Shown in pieces: positions 22,301 through 34,300 of a stretch of DNA of 64,000 bases. Position 1 is the stretch's first letter, and each line of letters begins with the position of its first letter. This DNA is from Micromussa lordhowensis (lineage: Eukaryota > Cnidaria > Anthozoa > Scleractinia > Lobophylliidae). The notes beneath the pieces are model-generated. The model did no database searches and was not told where the DNA came from. It saw only the letters and a program-made list of their open reading frames with translations. The stretch covers positions 38,712,919 through 38,776,918 of the forward strand of contig OZ026600.1 in assembly GCA_964020085.1 (NCBI GenBank), read 5' to 3'. A program made the translations under genes and the position numbers.

Positions 22301-25300
22301 TGACTGCTTCTTCGAAAAAATTGTTGGATTTGGTCAAATCCTTGAATTTTTATGCCCCGTTGAAGTCGAGTTCCGAATGGACCACGACCGCGTAAATGGG
22401 GATCTGGGCAGAGTAGAGTTGTGACGTCACTTCGAGAAGACACTCGAGCAATTCTCAGCCAGTCGTCGCTCTGCGAAAGCGTTTCTAGCACAAAAATTCA
22501 TTCTATTTGGTCTTGATAGCCTCTGTAATTGAAGAAAAAATTACTATGTCCTCCGAATCATCGGACTTGGAGACTAGCTTCGACTCAGACGACTCGGAAA
22601 TCAATTTTATCGCTGGATACGAACTTGAAGACGAAGGGCATTTATCAGTCTTGCATTAAGTGTCGATTTGCTCAGCGGGCAAACAATCAGACAACACTTG
22701 TATCGGCTATTTATTTATTTATTTATTTGTTAGTGTGTAGGCGAATCGACTTTCCTTGTGTAGGGGAATCGACTTTACTTGTGTAGGCGAATCGACTTCA
22801 GTGTAGGCGAATCGGCGTGTAGGCGAAACGACTTGCAGGCGAAACGACCGGTTTCCACTCCACGATCACAAGAAACCTCGAACGATTCAAGCGATGACGA
22901 TGCTGCTTACACTGACGAGCCACTGGCTGATGCAGAATGGATAGAAAAATATCAAGAAGAAATGAAGGCTAACGAAGAGCTCGAACAAAGCCTTAAGGAC
23001 CGGTTACAGGGCAATGTAGAACTGAAGGAATGGTGATATTCGCGGGTTTTCCCTTATGTATGTACTTTGCCGCGTGAGCTTTAGTTTATGCATTACATGT
23101 GTTGGCACGCTTGCTTCTGGCGCTATTGTTTATGTATTTTAGATTACTTTTCTGCTAACATAACTTTGCTGGACTTAAGGTGCAAGTGTGGAAATTGCAA
23201 CGTCGCTCTGTTACAAAACATCAGTGAGTGTTATTGCTGTTTTGAACTGAAAGGCTGCGAAGAATCGATTACATGTAAGAGTGATCTTGTCCTACAAGAT
23301 CTTGCCCCTGTCGAGAAAGCGGTAATTCCGAAGCTGTCTCGCACTACATACGGAATTGATGGTTGGTTCTTCAACAACGCGTAGTTCCGAACAAAAGCAT
23401 TTGGCTTGAAATGCTTCGAGCATATCACAGAATTTTTTGATGGCTCCCATTAAGCACATTTCAGTCTTACAAAATCTATCCATCTCTTCCTTCGTTTCTT
23501 TGCCTCTGGACGCTCATCGCCGTAAAACGGTATTGTATGGAGCCCTATTTCATTCTTCAAGCTTCTGACATTACTGCAACCCCCAACAACACATCTGTGC
23601 GGCATAATTGCGACCAAAATCGATCTAACCTTCCAAATGTAACAAGTGAATGGTGTGAAATAGTGCGAAATACAGATTGTTAGGTTCTCAAAGTGACGTC
23701 ACAGTGGTTGCCAGACCCTTGATCTTTGAAACGCGGCCACGAGCCAAAATGGCGGCGATTAAGTGCGATTTTCCGTACTTCAACGGGGCATAAAAATTCA
23801 AGGATTTGACCAAATCCAAAAATTTTTTCAAAGAAATAGTCACCAAAGCATGACAACTTTTTTAGGCAGAAAAAAAATTTGGGGGTTAGGTGCACTTTAA
23901 CGACTTTTTGAATGCTTTCAAGATCTTTGAAGGGAAATTTGAACAGTTTTTACCAATGCTTTTAACAGATGGTAAAAACACTTTTAATGACTTTTAAACG
24001 CTATAAACGGCTAGAGTGAACATTTTAATGGAAGTTCTAATGCTTCTAATGATTTCCTAAACCGTTTTGACAGTAAACAAATGACTAACAAATGCTTTGA
24101 ACTGTTAAACAGAAAAGCATTAATGTATGTTTTCCAATGGAAGGTCACACATCATTTTCCATATATTCATTTGCATTCTTCACTATCTACGAGTATATTT
24201 ACAAACTCACAATGTGACCAGCTCCCAGTTGGCTTGATAGCTCAGTTGGAAGAGCACTGCACCAGTATCGCAGAGGTCACGGGTTTGAATCCCGTTCAGG
24301 CCTGAATTTCATTTTTTTTTTCAGGCTTTAATTTCACAGCTGCTTAAGTTGTGTAGAAAACTGCAATGGTCATCTCTGTCTTCATATCTTTCTCCGCAGT
24401 TCAAATATATGATTTTCCATATATTCATTTGCAATAGAAGCTAGTATGCCACTACTTACCTTCTCCATGCCTCCATGTTCTTGCACTATCTTATAAAGTT
24501 TGTGTAGGTCTAAATCTTGATTTCCTAACACTGGAGGTCTTGTAATGGGTGTTCCTATAAAATAATTACAATAACAACATCAAGAGTCTCATAAGAAAAT
24601 GTTACCGGTAAGTCTGTATACCAGCCAAGTGGCCCATCAGGTCGGCGCTTATCTCCGGTCTCTGTAGCATGAAGCGACTAGTGTTGCAGGGTTAACCCCA
24701 GCATTAGATTTGCTGGTAGCAATTTATATACCTTGGTGGAGAAAGGTGCTGCCAAGGTTAAGTGTCTTGCCAAGAACACAATGTCCCAACCCCAGACCTC
24801 TCTATCTGGAGGCAAGTGCACTAACTATATAAACCAATCCCCTCCCTATTCCAAGTCCAGCACGGCTATGCTTAACCCATTGACACCTGACTGAAAGTGC
24901 CCACGACCCACCCCTTGTTCCCTGCCGATTTTTGAACATTTCAGAGCGAGCACAACCACTAAAAATAAACTATGTGCGCAGTAACCACACACACAAGATC
25001 ATTTATTTATTTATTTAACTACGCCAACTCGTGGCAGGGACACCACAACAGCGTGAGCCAATTACTGCGGGCCCGACCCAATCCTACAAGTTTTCAATTT
25101 TTTTCTCATTAGTGGTATTTATTTATTTATCAGGTTTCAAGGTGATGTTTATTTCAAGTCAGATAAATCGGCGGCCAAACTATCTAAAAACAAAGGCCAA
25201 ATGAGCTCAAATTTCTTGCTTTTAAGATTTAAAAGCAAGAATTTTTTTTTGCTGCGCGACAAATTTTCCGTATCAATGAAAAGTGAAATTTGTAAAACCG

Positions 25301-28300
25301 CTAATTAGTCGAGCCAAAGGAAAACAAACATCAAGAAATTGGTAGCATCTACATTGTGATAAATTAGCAAGAAATCTTTCAAGCAATATCAGGTAATAAA
25401 AGCCAAACATAAAGTAAAAACCACATTGAAAAGAGCACAAAATAATTTGCGTGCCGTGCGGCAAAACGTCGAAATTGATTTACACAGCGAAAGATAAGCG
25501 AACTTGGTAATTAAGACGATGACAAAAACAAACCAATTTTTGTTTTTCTTGTGGTAAATCAGCGGCCAAATACCAAATAAAATGAAGCCAAATAGAAGCC
25601 AAATAATCTCTAACCCGAAAACAAGAATCATGAAATCATAATTTCCTCGCCCGAACTGCTAATGTAAACAAACCAACGCGGCCAGAGGAAAAACCAAATA
25701 TGCAAATAATTCACAAAAAACAAAAGCACCACAAAAACCAATAACACATGTACTCATCATAACGGTAAATACTAATCTAGATTATTTGAGTTTCTTTTAC
25801 AAGATATATCAGTACTTGGCTGATGAGGACTCAGGAGATGAAGGATAGCATGCAAGCGAAAAGTTAATTTACAACATGTGATAATCCGTGAAGTAAACTT
25901 CCTTTACAAAGAGCTACGCCGCACTGTATGCATGCAAAAGTACTTTCTACGGGGTGATCTTTGGGAGTTTTTTTACCCAGCATCTTACACTGGACACATT
26001 GCCTTTTCCTTCCCTTAATTTTATCAATTAAGTGTTTTCCTGCATTGCCCTCCTCAAATAAATAAGCCTCAATCTTACGGCGCTTAGATGATTGTGCAGC
26101 AGACACACTAGTCGAATATCCCCAATCAACTGCTTAGCTAAATCTGTCCTAAATTTCAGTTGCCTAAGCTTACCCATACCTTGGCTTAACCGATGGTAAT
26201 TACAAAGAACAAAAGCATTACATATAGCTACATCAATCAGAAATCAAAATATATACCTATACCACTTACAAGAAGAACGACCTACTGAATAGTATTCGCG
26301 CAATTGATCGGCACGATCAACATCCCCCATAGAGCGATTGTACAAATCAATTACAACTGGTTTTGGGACTTCCCTATCACCCTGCTTAACTTCCACATCA
26401 TTGGCTAGAGGACTTACATTAGTTGCCATAACACTAACAGCCACTTCGTGAAAACAACATGGCCTTTCCGAGGAACTAACCTTTCCCCAACCCGCAATCT
26501 ATCTTTCGCACATGGTGGCAAGTCTTTGCAATTGCATCTTACAGTCCCGTAGGCGTAAGTATGTCATAACCTTAATACCTTGGTTTCCGAAAAAGTCATC
26601 CAATGACCAATATGACCCTACCTGAGGGAGTTTAGCGATACCCACAATTATGTTTATTCCTATAAATGCCTTAAACTCTGTGCGCGTAACGGGAACGAAA
26701 TTAGCGAGGCGCTCGGGTGAATTTGAAAGTTTTTGGCCAACATAGCGGTTGGTTTCTACGACAATTAAGTCCCATAAATCATCCCCTACAAACTCTACAA
26801 AGTAATCTAAAGGATTAGGAATATCAGGTAAGTTAAAATTAAGGCCAGATGCTGCCGTGAAGTCCGGAATGGGGAAGTCGCTAAGATGGTCAGTCCATCG
26901 AGCTTCTTCTTCTTCGTTGTCGGTTCCTCCAGGTGCTGGGCCGCCATCATTGTCCTCTAACATCACTATCACTATCATAATCTCTACGTCTACCCTCCAA
27001 CCCATCAAAGCTTCCTTCATCCCCTGAGTCATCAAAACAGCTGAAAGTTCGGGTTCGCTCTCAACATATCTCAGCCATTGTCTCACACAGATTCAATCGC
27101 ACGCTTGAGAAAAATTTCAGCAATCCCCACCATGTGGGGCATTTCATCAGCTGTCAAAAAATGTGCAAAAGACGGCAAATGATTGGCCGTCTACTATGAA
27201 GCGGTTTTTATATCAAAATTAACTTGCCAACTTTCGTCTTTCTTTGTACAAAACTTTGTACAAACAACGTCAACTTTGTACAAACAACGACCACACTTTG
27301 CAAAACAACGTCAATTTTGGGTTACGAACGACGACAACTTTGTACGAATAATGTTCACACTTTGTACGAACAACGTCCACGTTGTACGAACAACGTCCAC
27401 GATGTACGAACAACGACCACTTCGTACAAACAACGACGACTTTGCAAGGACAACGACAACTTTGTCAAAAATTCATGTATGACCCCATGAAAAGTCCTGA
27501 GCGCCTATCACCTGTGTGTATGGCCCCATGGAATTTCCTACGGCTGTAGTAAGTGTAAGAGCCGTAGTAGCCGAAGGAGCTGTACTATCTGTAGGACTTG
27601 TAGCAGCTGTAGTAGCTGTTGTGCGCTGTAGTAGCTGTAGTAGCTGTAGAAGATGTAGTAGCGTGTAGCAGCTGTAGTAGCTGTAGTACGGCAAGTATAA
27701 AACAGGGACTACAGGCTACGGACTACGGACTGGATATAAAACACTGACTAGGTATAAAACGCAGACTAAGCATTACGGACTCAGTATAAAACACAAAGAA
27801 AGGTTCTACACTGAATAAATTCTCGCACGAATGTTTTTATAAATGGAAGATGCTCATTTCCCGAAAGAGCCCGCTCATACAGGTTTAACCATACTCGATC
27901 GATTGCCGAAAAAGAAAAAGAATACACTGAAAGTCACAAAATTGACAAGCTGTATGGATTTTCGAATGATTCAAGCTGTGATTAAATGTTGTGAAAGATC
28001 AACAGTCGAGAGAATTCGAAAGACTTGTCCCGCTGTTTATTTATACTTACGACAATGTAAATAAATACACATAAAAATGGTCATGGCGAAATAAGGAACA
28101 AAAAGTTGATAAGTAGAAGAAACGACATTACACAAGGATGGCAGTTCTGCAGTCCTTAAAATCGCCTTGGAAAAGGAAGGGGAAAAAAAGAAAAAAAAAT
28201 GTTATTGCAACACGGGGTATTCGTAATTGGTCACCCACCCAAATACTAACCTCGCCGAACAGGACTTAACTTTGATGAACCCACGAAACATGTTGCTTGT

Positions 28301-31300
28301 GGTATAGTGACTCTACGCTGAACGCATTTTTTTAAAAATTTCTAAGATGAGAAAAGGTATCGATAAGAGATATCTGATACTGCATGGCTGGGAAAGTAGA
28401 GAAGAAAAAAATTAGAGGAATACAAAAATGATAGAGTCCCTATACCAGAAGGACAGCGACATTTTTCGTGAGTTCAACAAAGGTAAGTCCTGTTCGGCGA
28501 GGTTAGTACTTGGGTGGGTGACCAATTACGAATACCCCGTGTTGCAATAACATTTTTTTTTTCTTTTTTTCCCCTTCCTTTTCCAAGGCGATTTTAAGGA
28601 CTACAGAACTGCCATCCTTGTGTAATGTCGTTTCTTCTATTTATCAACTTTTTGTTCCTTATTTCGCCATGACCGTGTTTATGTGTATTTATCTACATTA
28701 TCGTATAAAGTATAAATAAACAGCGGGACAAGTCTTTCGAATTCTCTCGACTGTTGATCTTTCACAACATTTAATCACAGCTTGAATCATTCGAAAATCC
28801 ATACAGCTTGTCAATTTTGTGACTTTCAGTGTATTCTTTTTCTTTTTCGGCAATCGATCGAGTATGGTTAAACCTGTATGAGCGGGCTCTTTCGGGAAAT
28901 GAGCATCTTCCATTTATAAAAACATTCGTGCGAGAATTTATTCAGTGTAGAACCTTTCTTTGTGTTTTATACTGAGTCCGTAATGCTTAGTCCGCGTTTT
29001 ATACCTAGTCAGTGTTTTATATCCAGTCCATAGTCCGTAGTCCGTAGTCTGTAGTCCCTGTTTTATACTTGCCGTACTACAGCTGCTACACGCTACTACA
29101 GCGTACTACAGCTACTACAGCTGCTACACGCTACTACATCTTCTACAGCTACTACAGCTACTACAGCGCACAACAGCTACTACAGCTGCTACAAGTCCTA
29201 CAGATAGTACAGCTCCTACGGCTACTACGGCTACTACACTTACTACAGCCGTAGGAAATTCTATGGGGCCATACACACAGGTGATAGGCGCTCAGGACTT
29301 TTCATGGGGTCATACATAAATTTTTGACAAAGTTGTCGTTGTCCTTGCAAAGTCGTCGTTGTTTGTACAAAGTCGTCGTTGTTTGTACAAAGTGGTCGTT
29401 GTTCGTACAACGTGGACGTTGTTCGTACAACGTGGACGTTGTTCGTACAAAGTGTGAACATTATTCGTACAAAGTTGTCGTCGTTCGTAACCCAAAATTG
29501 ACGTTGTTTTGCAAAGTGTGGTCGTTGTTTGTACAAAGTTGACGTTGTTTGTACAAAGTTTTGTACAAAGAAAGACGAAAGTTGGCAAGTTAATTTTGAT
29601 ATAAAACCGCTTCATAGTCTACCCCTATTTATCACTATGACAACAAAATAACGAAATCCCCTAAGGGAGAGTGGGGCGAGGACCTAGACTCCACGCACAT
29701 TTTTTCGGGCAGTTACAGGCAACACAGGGAAATGGAGGTTTTCCGCATGGGCGGCACAGGCATCAATGGGTTAAATAGTTTGACTTTTGTGCGAGTTATG
29801 CAAATGTCAAAGGGTAACAAGTAACATTACATTCATTTAAGCCTGATCATAGTAATCCCAAATTGTCAGGTAATTGTCGACTTTCATCATTTGTTCCTTA
29901 TTTCCTATGTTATTTCCAATGTTGTAATTTGTTGTTCTGCTCCTAAGGTACCATGTTTGTACCATTTTATTTTAGAAAACCAATGGCAATGACATGTATA
30001 ATTAAGAGTTTGAGTCATCCAGAAATAAATTCCTTTACGTCCTGAAATTATTGCTGGTGCATTGATTACACTAACCAGGAGGCCACTGCACCTCAACAAG
30101 AATCGCATAGTACCAGTAAAAACAAAAGCACTTGACCAATACTTCATGGAAGTAACAAATTATTTACAGATACAGAACTGCTTCAACAAGTAAAGCAGCC
30201 TCTAAATTTCCTTCTCAGGGCTTGAAGTTAACTTTTTAAGTTTGCTAGAAAGATTTTTCCATAGCAAACTGGCAAGACCAACAGCAAATTGTTTCCAAAT
30301 GTTTGGGAGACATGGATAACTCTAACTCGCAAACATTTGCTAGTGGACACTTTTCTCACTTGCAGATTATCAAAATCACTCGCATTGTGAGTTTGTGAGT
30401 GTTAATTTCGAGTCCTGCTTCTGTATCATTAAAAAGCTAAGTAGAGTGGTGGTGAGAACAAAGAAAATAAACCAAGTAGGGTGTATTGTACCAGGCAACA
30501 TTAAATTGTGTTGGCATTTGATTCTTGTGAGAATTGACTATCAAGTGTTGGCTGTTGAATATGTCTGTGTTACTCCTTTTAGAAAAAGCCTTAGAACTAC
30601 AAGCTGAAATGAAGAGACAAAATGGATTTAGGGCTAGATTTAGGGCTGGCAGCACCTCTTACTAAACAGCCAAACGCCTGTGTGTAAACAAATTTTGAGA
30701 TTTTGATTGATGAAAACTATTTGTTTTATTTGTTTGCTCCAGAACTCTTCATTATAACTTTGTGTTATCAATCAATCAATCAATCAATCAATCCTTTATT
30801 TAAACATGTGACACCTAGGAGCACAAAAGCGCTCGTTAAAACGTGTACGTGTATGCAATTTAAATAATTAAAATTAAAAAGAAGAAAAAAAATGCTATTG
30901 GCATTTGCATTACTACTAAATAAAATAAATCTAAAAAGATGACAATAAGAAAAGTCTAAAACTAAAGCTATTTACAATATATACAATATATTACAAGCAT
31001 GACACACTAAGCCATGTGAGCTTTAAGAGACCTCATAAATGACGCAATGTCTTGTGATTCTCTGACTATTGGAGGTAACGCATTCCAGAGTCTGCTAGCT
31101 AAAAATGAAAACGATCGATGCATATACTCCAGATTAAAGGGGGGTAGATTCAACCTTGTGCTAAGCCCACGTAAGTTGTATGGCAGTAAAAAATTCATTG
31201 ATATAAGGTGCCCCCTTGTCATACAAGCATCTGTATAACATGACTAAAGATTGAAATTGCCTACGTTTCTCCAAGGACTTGATATCAGCCATCTTGAGGA

Positions 31301-34300
31301 GGATGTCATATGCAACAGACTGATTTGCTTACTGAGACTTCATGAACTGTAGTTCTATTTGTCTAATCGCTATTAGTATAGGGTGTGATATAAACCTACC
31401 TTTCTCTTCCATGAATGCCAATAGCTTTTCTTTAAAGGCCTTCTTCTCTTCATCTTCTTCAACACTGCCCTCATCTTCCGAAGAATGAGGCTTCTTAGAG
31501 TCTTCTTCACTGTCTCCATGAACTATTACATCAGAAGAATTTTCCTCCCAGATTCCCGGAATCCTTCCAGTGTCTAAATAAGTCAGTGCTCTTTCTACAG
31601 CTGCAAGATAAATAGTACGAAATATGAACAGATCAATACTCACCAACACCCCCTCTCTCTAATATATTCAGGTTTCAAGTTAGGATTCACGGCATGACCT
31701 TATCCCAATTTGGCAGGTCCTGGAATTTTCATCATTGGGCTATTCCAGAAAAATCCATACACCCCTACAGATGGTATGCGGTAAATTCTTGCAGGAAGGG
31801 GTTCAAGGATCCTGGAAATCCAGGTGAGAGTTTTCAATTTCAACCAAACCAGCAAGTGACAAAAATATTTTAGATTGGAAGAACTTTTTGTGTTTTGTGT
31901 TTGGTGCACAAGAAATTCCTTTGTCAAATCAGCCATTGCGACTCAACAATTAACCCAATAAAAAAACACACAAACCCCCATTGTCTGGTTCCAGAAAATA
32001 TCCATACCCACCCCACGAAGGGTCACAGAAATTCCCAGGGGTAGTAGGGTCTGAAAGAGGTAAATTCCCAAAGGGAGGGGGCACACAAAGAGTTTTTTCC
32101 CAGTGAGTTTGAAATGCGATCAAATGAACACTATTGTACTTTCCCAGCCGATTCAGGTAACCAAACCAACAGAAACGTTCCATCCATTGAAATAAACTTA
32201 AGATCCTCTGTCATACATTTTTCATTTTCGTTCCGACGTCAGTTGACACAGACGGCACTCCTGAGAATCATGTTTGCTGGATGTCAACTCGAACAAAATG
32301 CTAAAGAAAAGGTTCAGCAATATGTGAACGAAGAAGTTGATATTATACTTTAGGCTGTGTTTAAGGTATATGTAAATACAGCACGATCTCCGAAGTATAA
32401 AATATAAACTTCATTGTTCATATATTGCTGAACCTTTTCTTTGGCATTTTGTTGGACTTGACATCCAATAAACATGATGCTCAGGAGGGCCATCTGTGTC
32501 AACCGATGTCGGAGCAAAAATGGAAAATATATGACAATAACCTAACCCTAACACTATTTTGTCTTCAGTATTCCCTTGTCTACAATGTAACCATAAACAG
32601 CAGCGGCTAAATTTTATTACAGTACCTTGGAGATTAAAATAAATGTCTTGTTATTTATGGATATTGAATATTGAACATTTTTTAGTTTTGAAAATAACAA
32701 TAATGATCTCCAGAATGCACTCAGATAATGCCTTTTCTATTAGATGTAAATCCTTCAAGAAAAGGAAATCCAAGCATAAGGTAGTCCTTGAGCTTGGAAA
32801 TCCACATGGGAGGGAAGGAGTTCAGTGGTAATGGAAATCCACACAGAATAGTGAGGGTGGAGTCAAAAACCACACCATCTGTCGGTGTGTGTGTGTGTAT
32901 TTTTACTGAGATAACCCATTCCACTATTTCCTAACTAGACACAAGATATTAAGTCCCATGATGCCCACTTTATGTACCACTCCCTTCCCCCAAGATGCTT
33001 CATTGCATTTTGCAACTTTTAATGCAAGAACAGACAGAAAATTCAAATAATCATCACACGATCCATTCAGCCAGATACCCACCTGCTTTTGATTTTCTGT
33101 TTTCACCTTTCATTACACCATGCACTGGATCTTGATCCTTTGAGAAATCTTTTGCGTCCTTAACATTTATCACATGGCTGAAAAATAAGGATGTAAAAAG
33201 ACAGCATTGCTTGCATCATGGAACATCTCTTGGAAAAGTGTTGGACAGTAAAATTATTTTCACCTGCCTCTCGAAGTTTACTACAACAATAGAAGTCATG
33301 TCATTTCTCTCCATGAATAATATTAACATGAACCACTGAGGCTTGTATTCTAACCCAAGGGTCTCAGTTAGTGCTGGCTGCTGGCTACCTTTCATGAAAC
33401 AATACATATGTAAATTGTTTAGAGTAATTTAGGGAAAACACATGTGTTTTGGACATGACTGGACCGTGACTTTGTCTGGGGAGCATCAAAGCTGTAGCTA
33501 GAGAGGGGGCATGGGGTCAGAGTGTGAAGTATGTTTTCAACTTTGCTAGTGCAGTGGGATAAAAACATTGAAAATGTCTTTGTAATCCCTTGATATTTGT
33601 AGAGCTTTGACCCTTCCAAAATTCACTCTTTGAGGAACAACCTCCAAGAGAATGCTTAAAATAGCATTTCCGAGCCTCTCAATTTCAAAAACTATCTGGG
33701 GGACTATACCCCAGACCTCCCTAGAGGCTTGTGCCTTCAGCATTCAAATTGGTGTCAGCTGTCTACTTCATAAAACTAGCCCTCTACTCCCTAAATTAAT
33801 AAGAACCCCGCAGAACTGCTCAAAAGTAGTTTCCAAAAAGGTACTGAAGAGATTGAAGTGTAAAACATCTTTTTCAAAAGGGTTTTTAAAGCACAGAACA
33901 GCTCCCCGTCTGGTTGAAATTTCACTCCAAACATTTTTGCATATTTCATTCCAAAAGTGCTATAAATAAATAAATTACAATACAGTATTTAGAGAGGGAG
34001 CTACATCAGTCTTTAATTAGCTGGTTTTCATGTGGGTCCTCTATCCTGGTCAAATATGAATCTGGAGACCACATTGGTGGGAAGCGAGCACTCTCACCAC
34101 TGCACAATGCCTGCTCTCCCAAAGCTGGCAAGTCTATGGCAAAAAAAAGCTGCTTCTCCGGAACTACTGTGCCATTTGGAGAAGTCTCTTTGGAAGGAAT
34201 GTTCCAAGCATTGGGCAGGAAAATTATCTCCTATGTGCTCAAAGTCCTGTCACTGCTTTATTAAGTTCTCTTATCTCTGTCTCTTATGTTTTAAGCCCCC

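Larger units (their letters stand above)
22248..23896. mobile_element. TTAA-flanked transposon carrying P2X7-C-like and THAP sequences
   Basis: TTAA at 22244-22247 and 23897-23900 flank terminal repeats of about 120 bp (AGTGCACCTAACCCC..., TTGGATTTGGTCAAATCC, TTTTTATGCCCCGTTGAAG). Inside are a plus-strand P2X7-C-like gene and a minus-strand THAP-domain pseudogene running toward each other. TTAA duplication plus THAP fits the Kolobok superfamily. No full transposase remains, so it is non-autonomous. Confidence 0.8.
27194..29616. mobile_element. 2.4-kb foldback element inserted in the piggyBac, 6-bp GTCTAC duplication
   Basis: Ends TATGAAGCGG and CCGCTTCATA with GTCTAC duplicated at 27188-27193 and 29617-29622. 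Arms of about 1.1 kb are nearly identical, with a spacer of about 215 bp (28272-28485). Each arm, from outside in, has an 18-bp GTACAAACAACGTC-type array, a (GTAGTAGCT)n array, a TATAAAACAC/GACTANG array, a small frame and a 5S rRNA-like unit. No transposase. Confidence 0.92.
24876..29770 (-). mobile_element. piggyBac transposon, degraded, with nested foldback
   Basis: TTAA/CCCATTGACACCTG at 24872 and CAGGCATCAATGGG/TTAA ending 29774: TTAA duplication and matched ends, as in piggyBac. Removing the nested 2.4-kb foldback leaves about 2.5 kb, the normal size for piggyBac. It fills most of the intron between ARID4 exons 12 and 13. A related non-coding element is at 37571-39029. Confidence 0.92.

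Noticed and set aside
24231..24302. Functional tRNA-Thr gene
   Set aside because: Mismatch in the anticodon stem, C at position 33, and the same sequence heads a SINE present in several copies.
27183..27490. Overlapping Asn/Thr-rich frames in the foldback arms
   Set aside because: Translations of an 18-bp tandem array on several frames and both strands, not protein genes.
28201..28552. Functional 5S rRNA gene pair
   Set aside because: Several conserved 5S positions are altered and the 5' halves diverge between the two units; better described as 5S-derived.
33652..33969. 105-codon plus-strand frame
   Set aside because: Lies in sequence that looks like a dispersed repeat, with a competing frame on the other strand; no protein family recognised.
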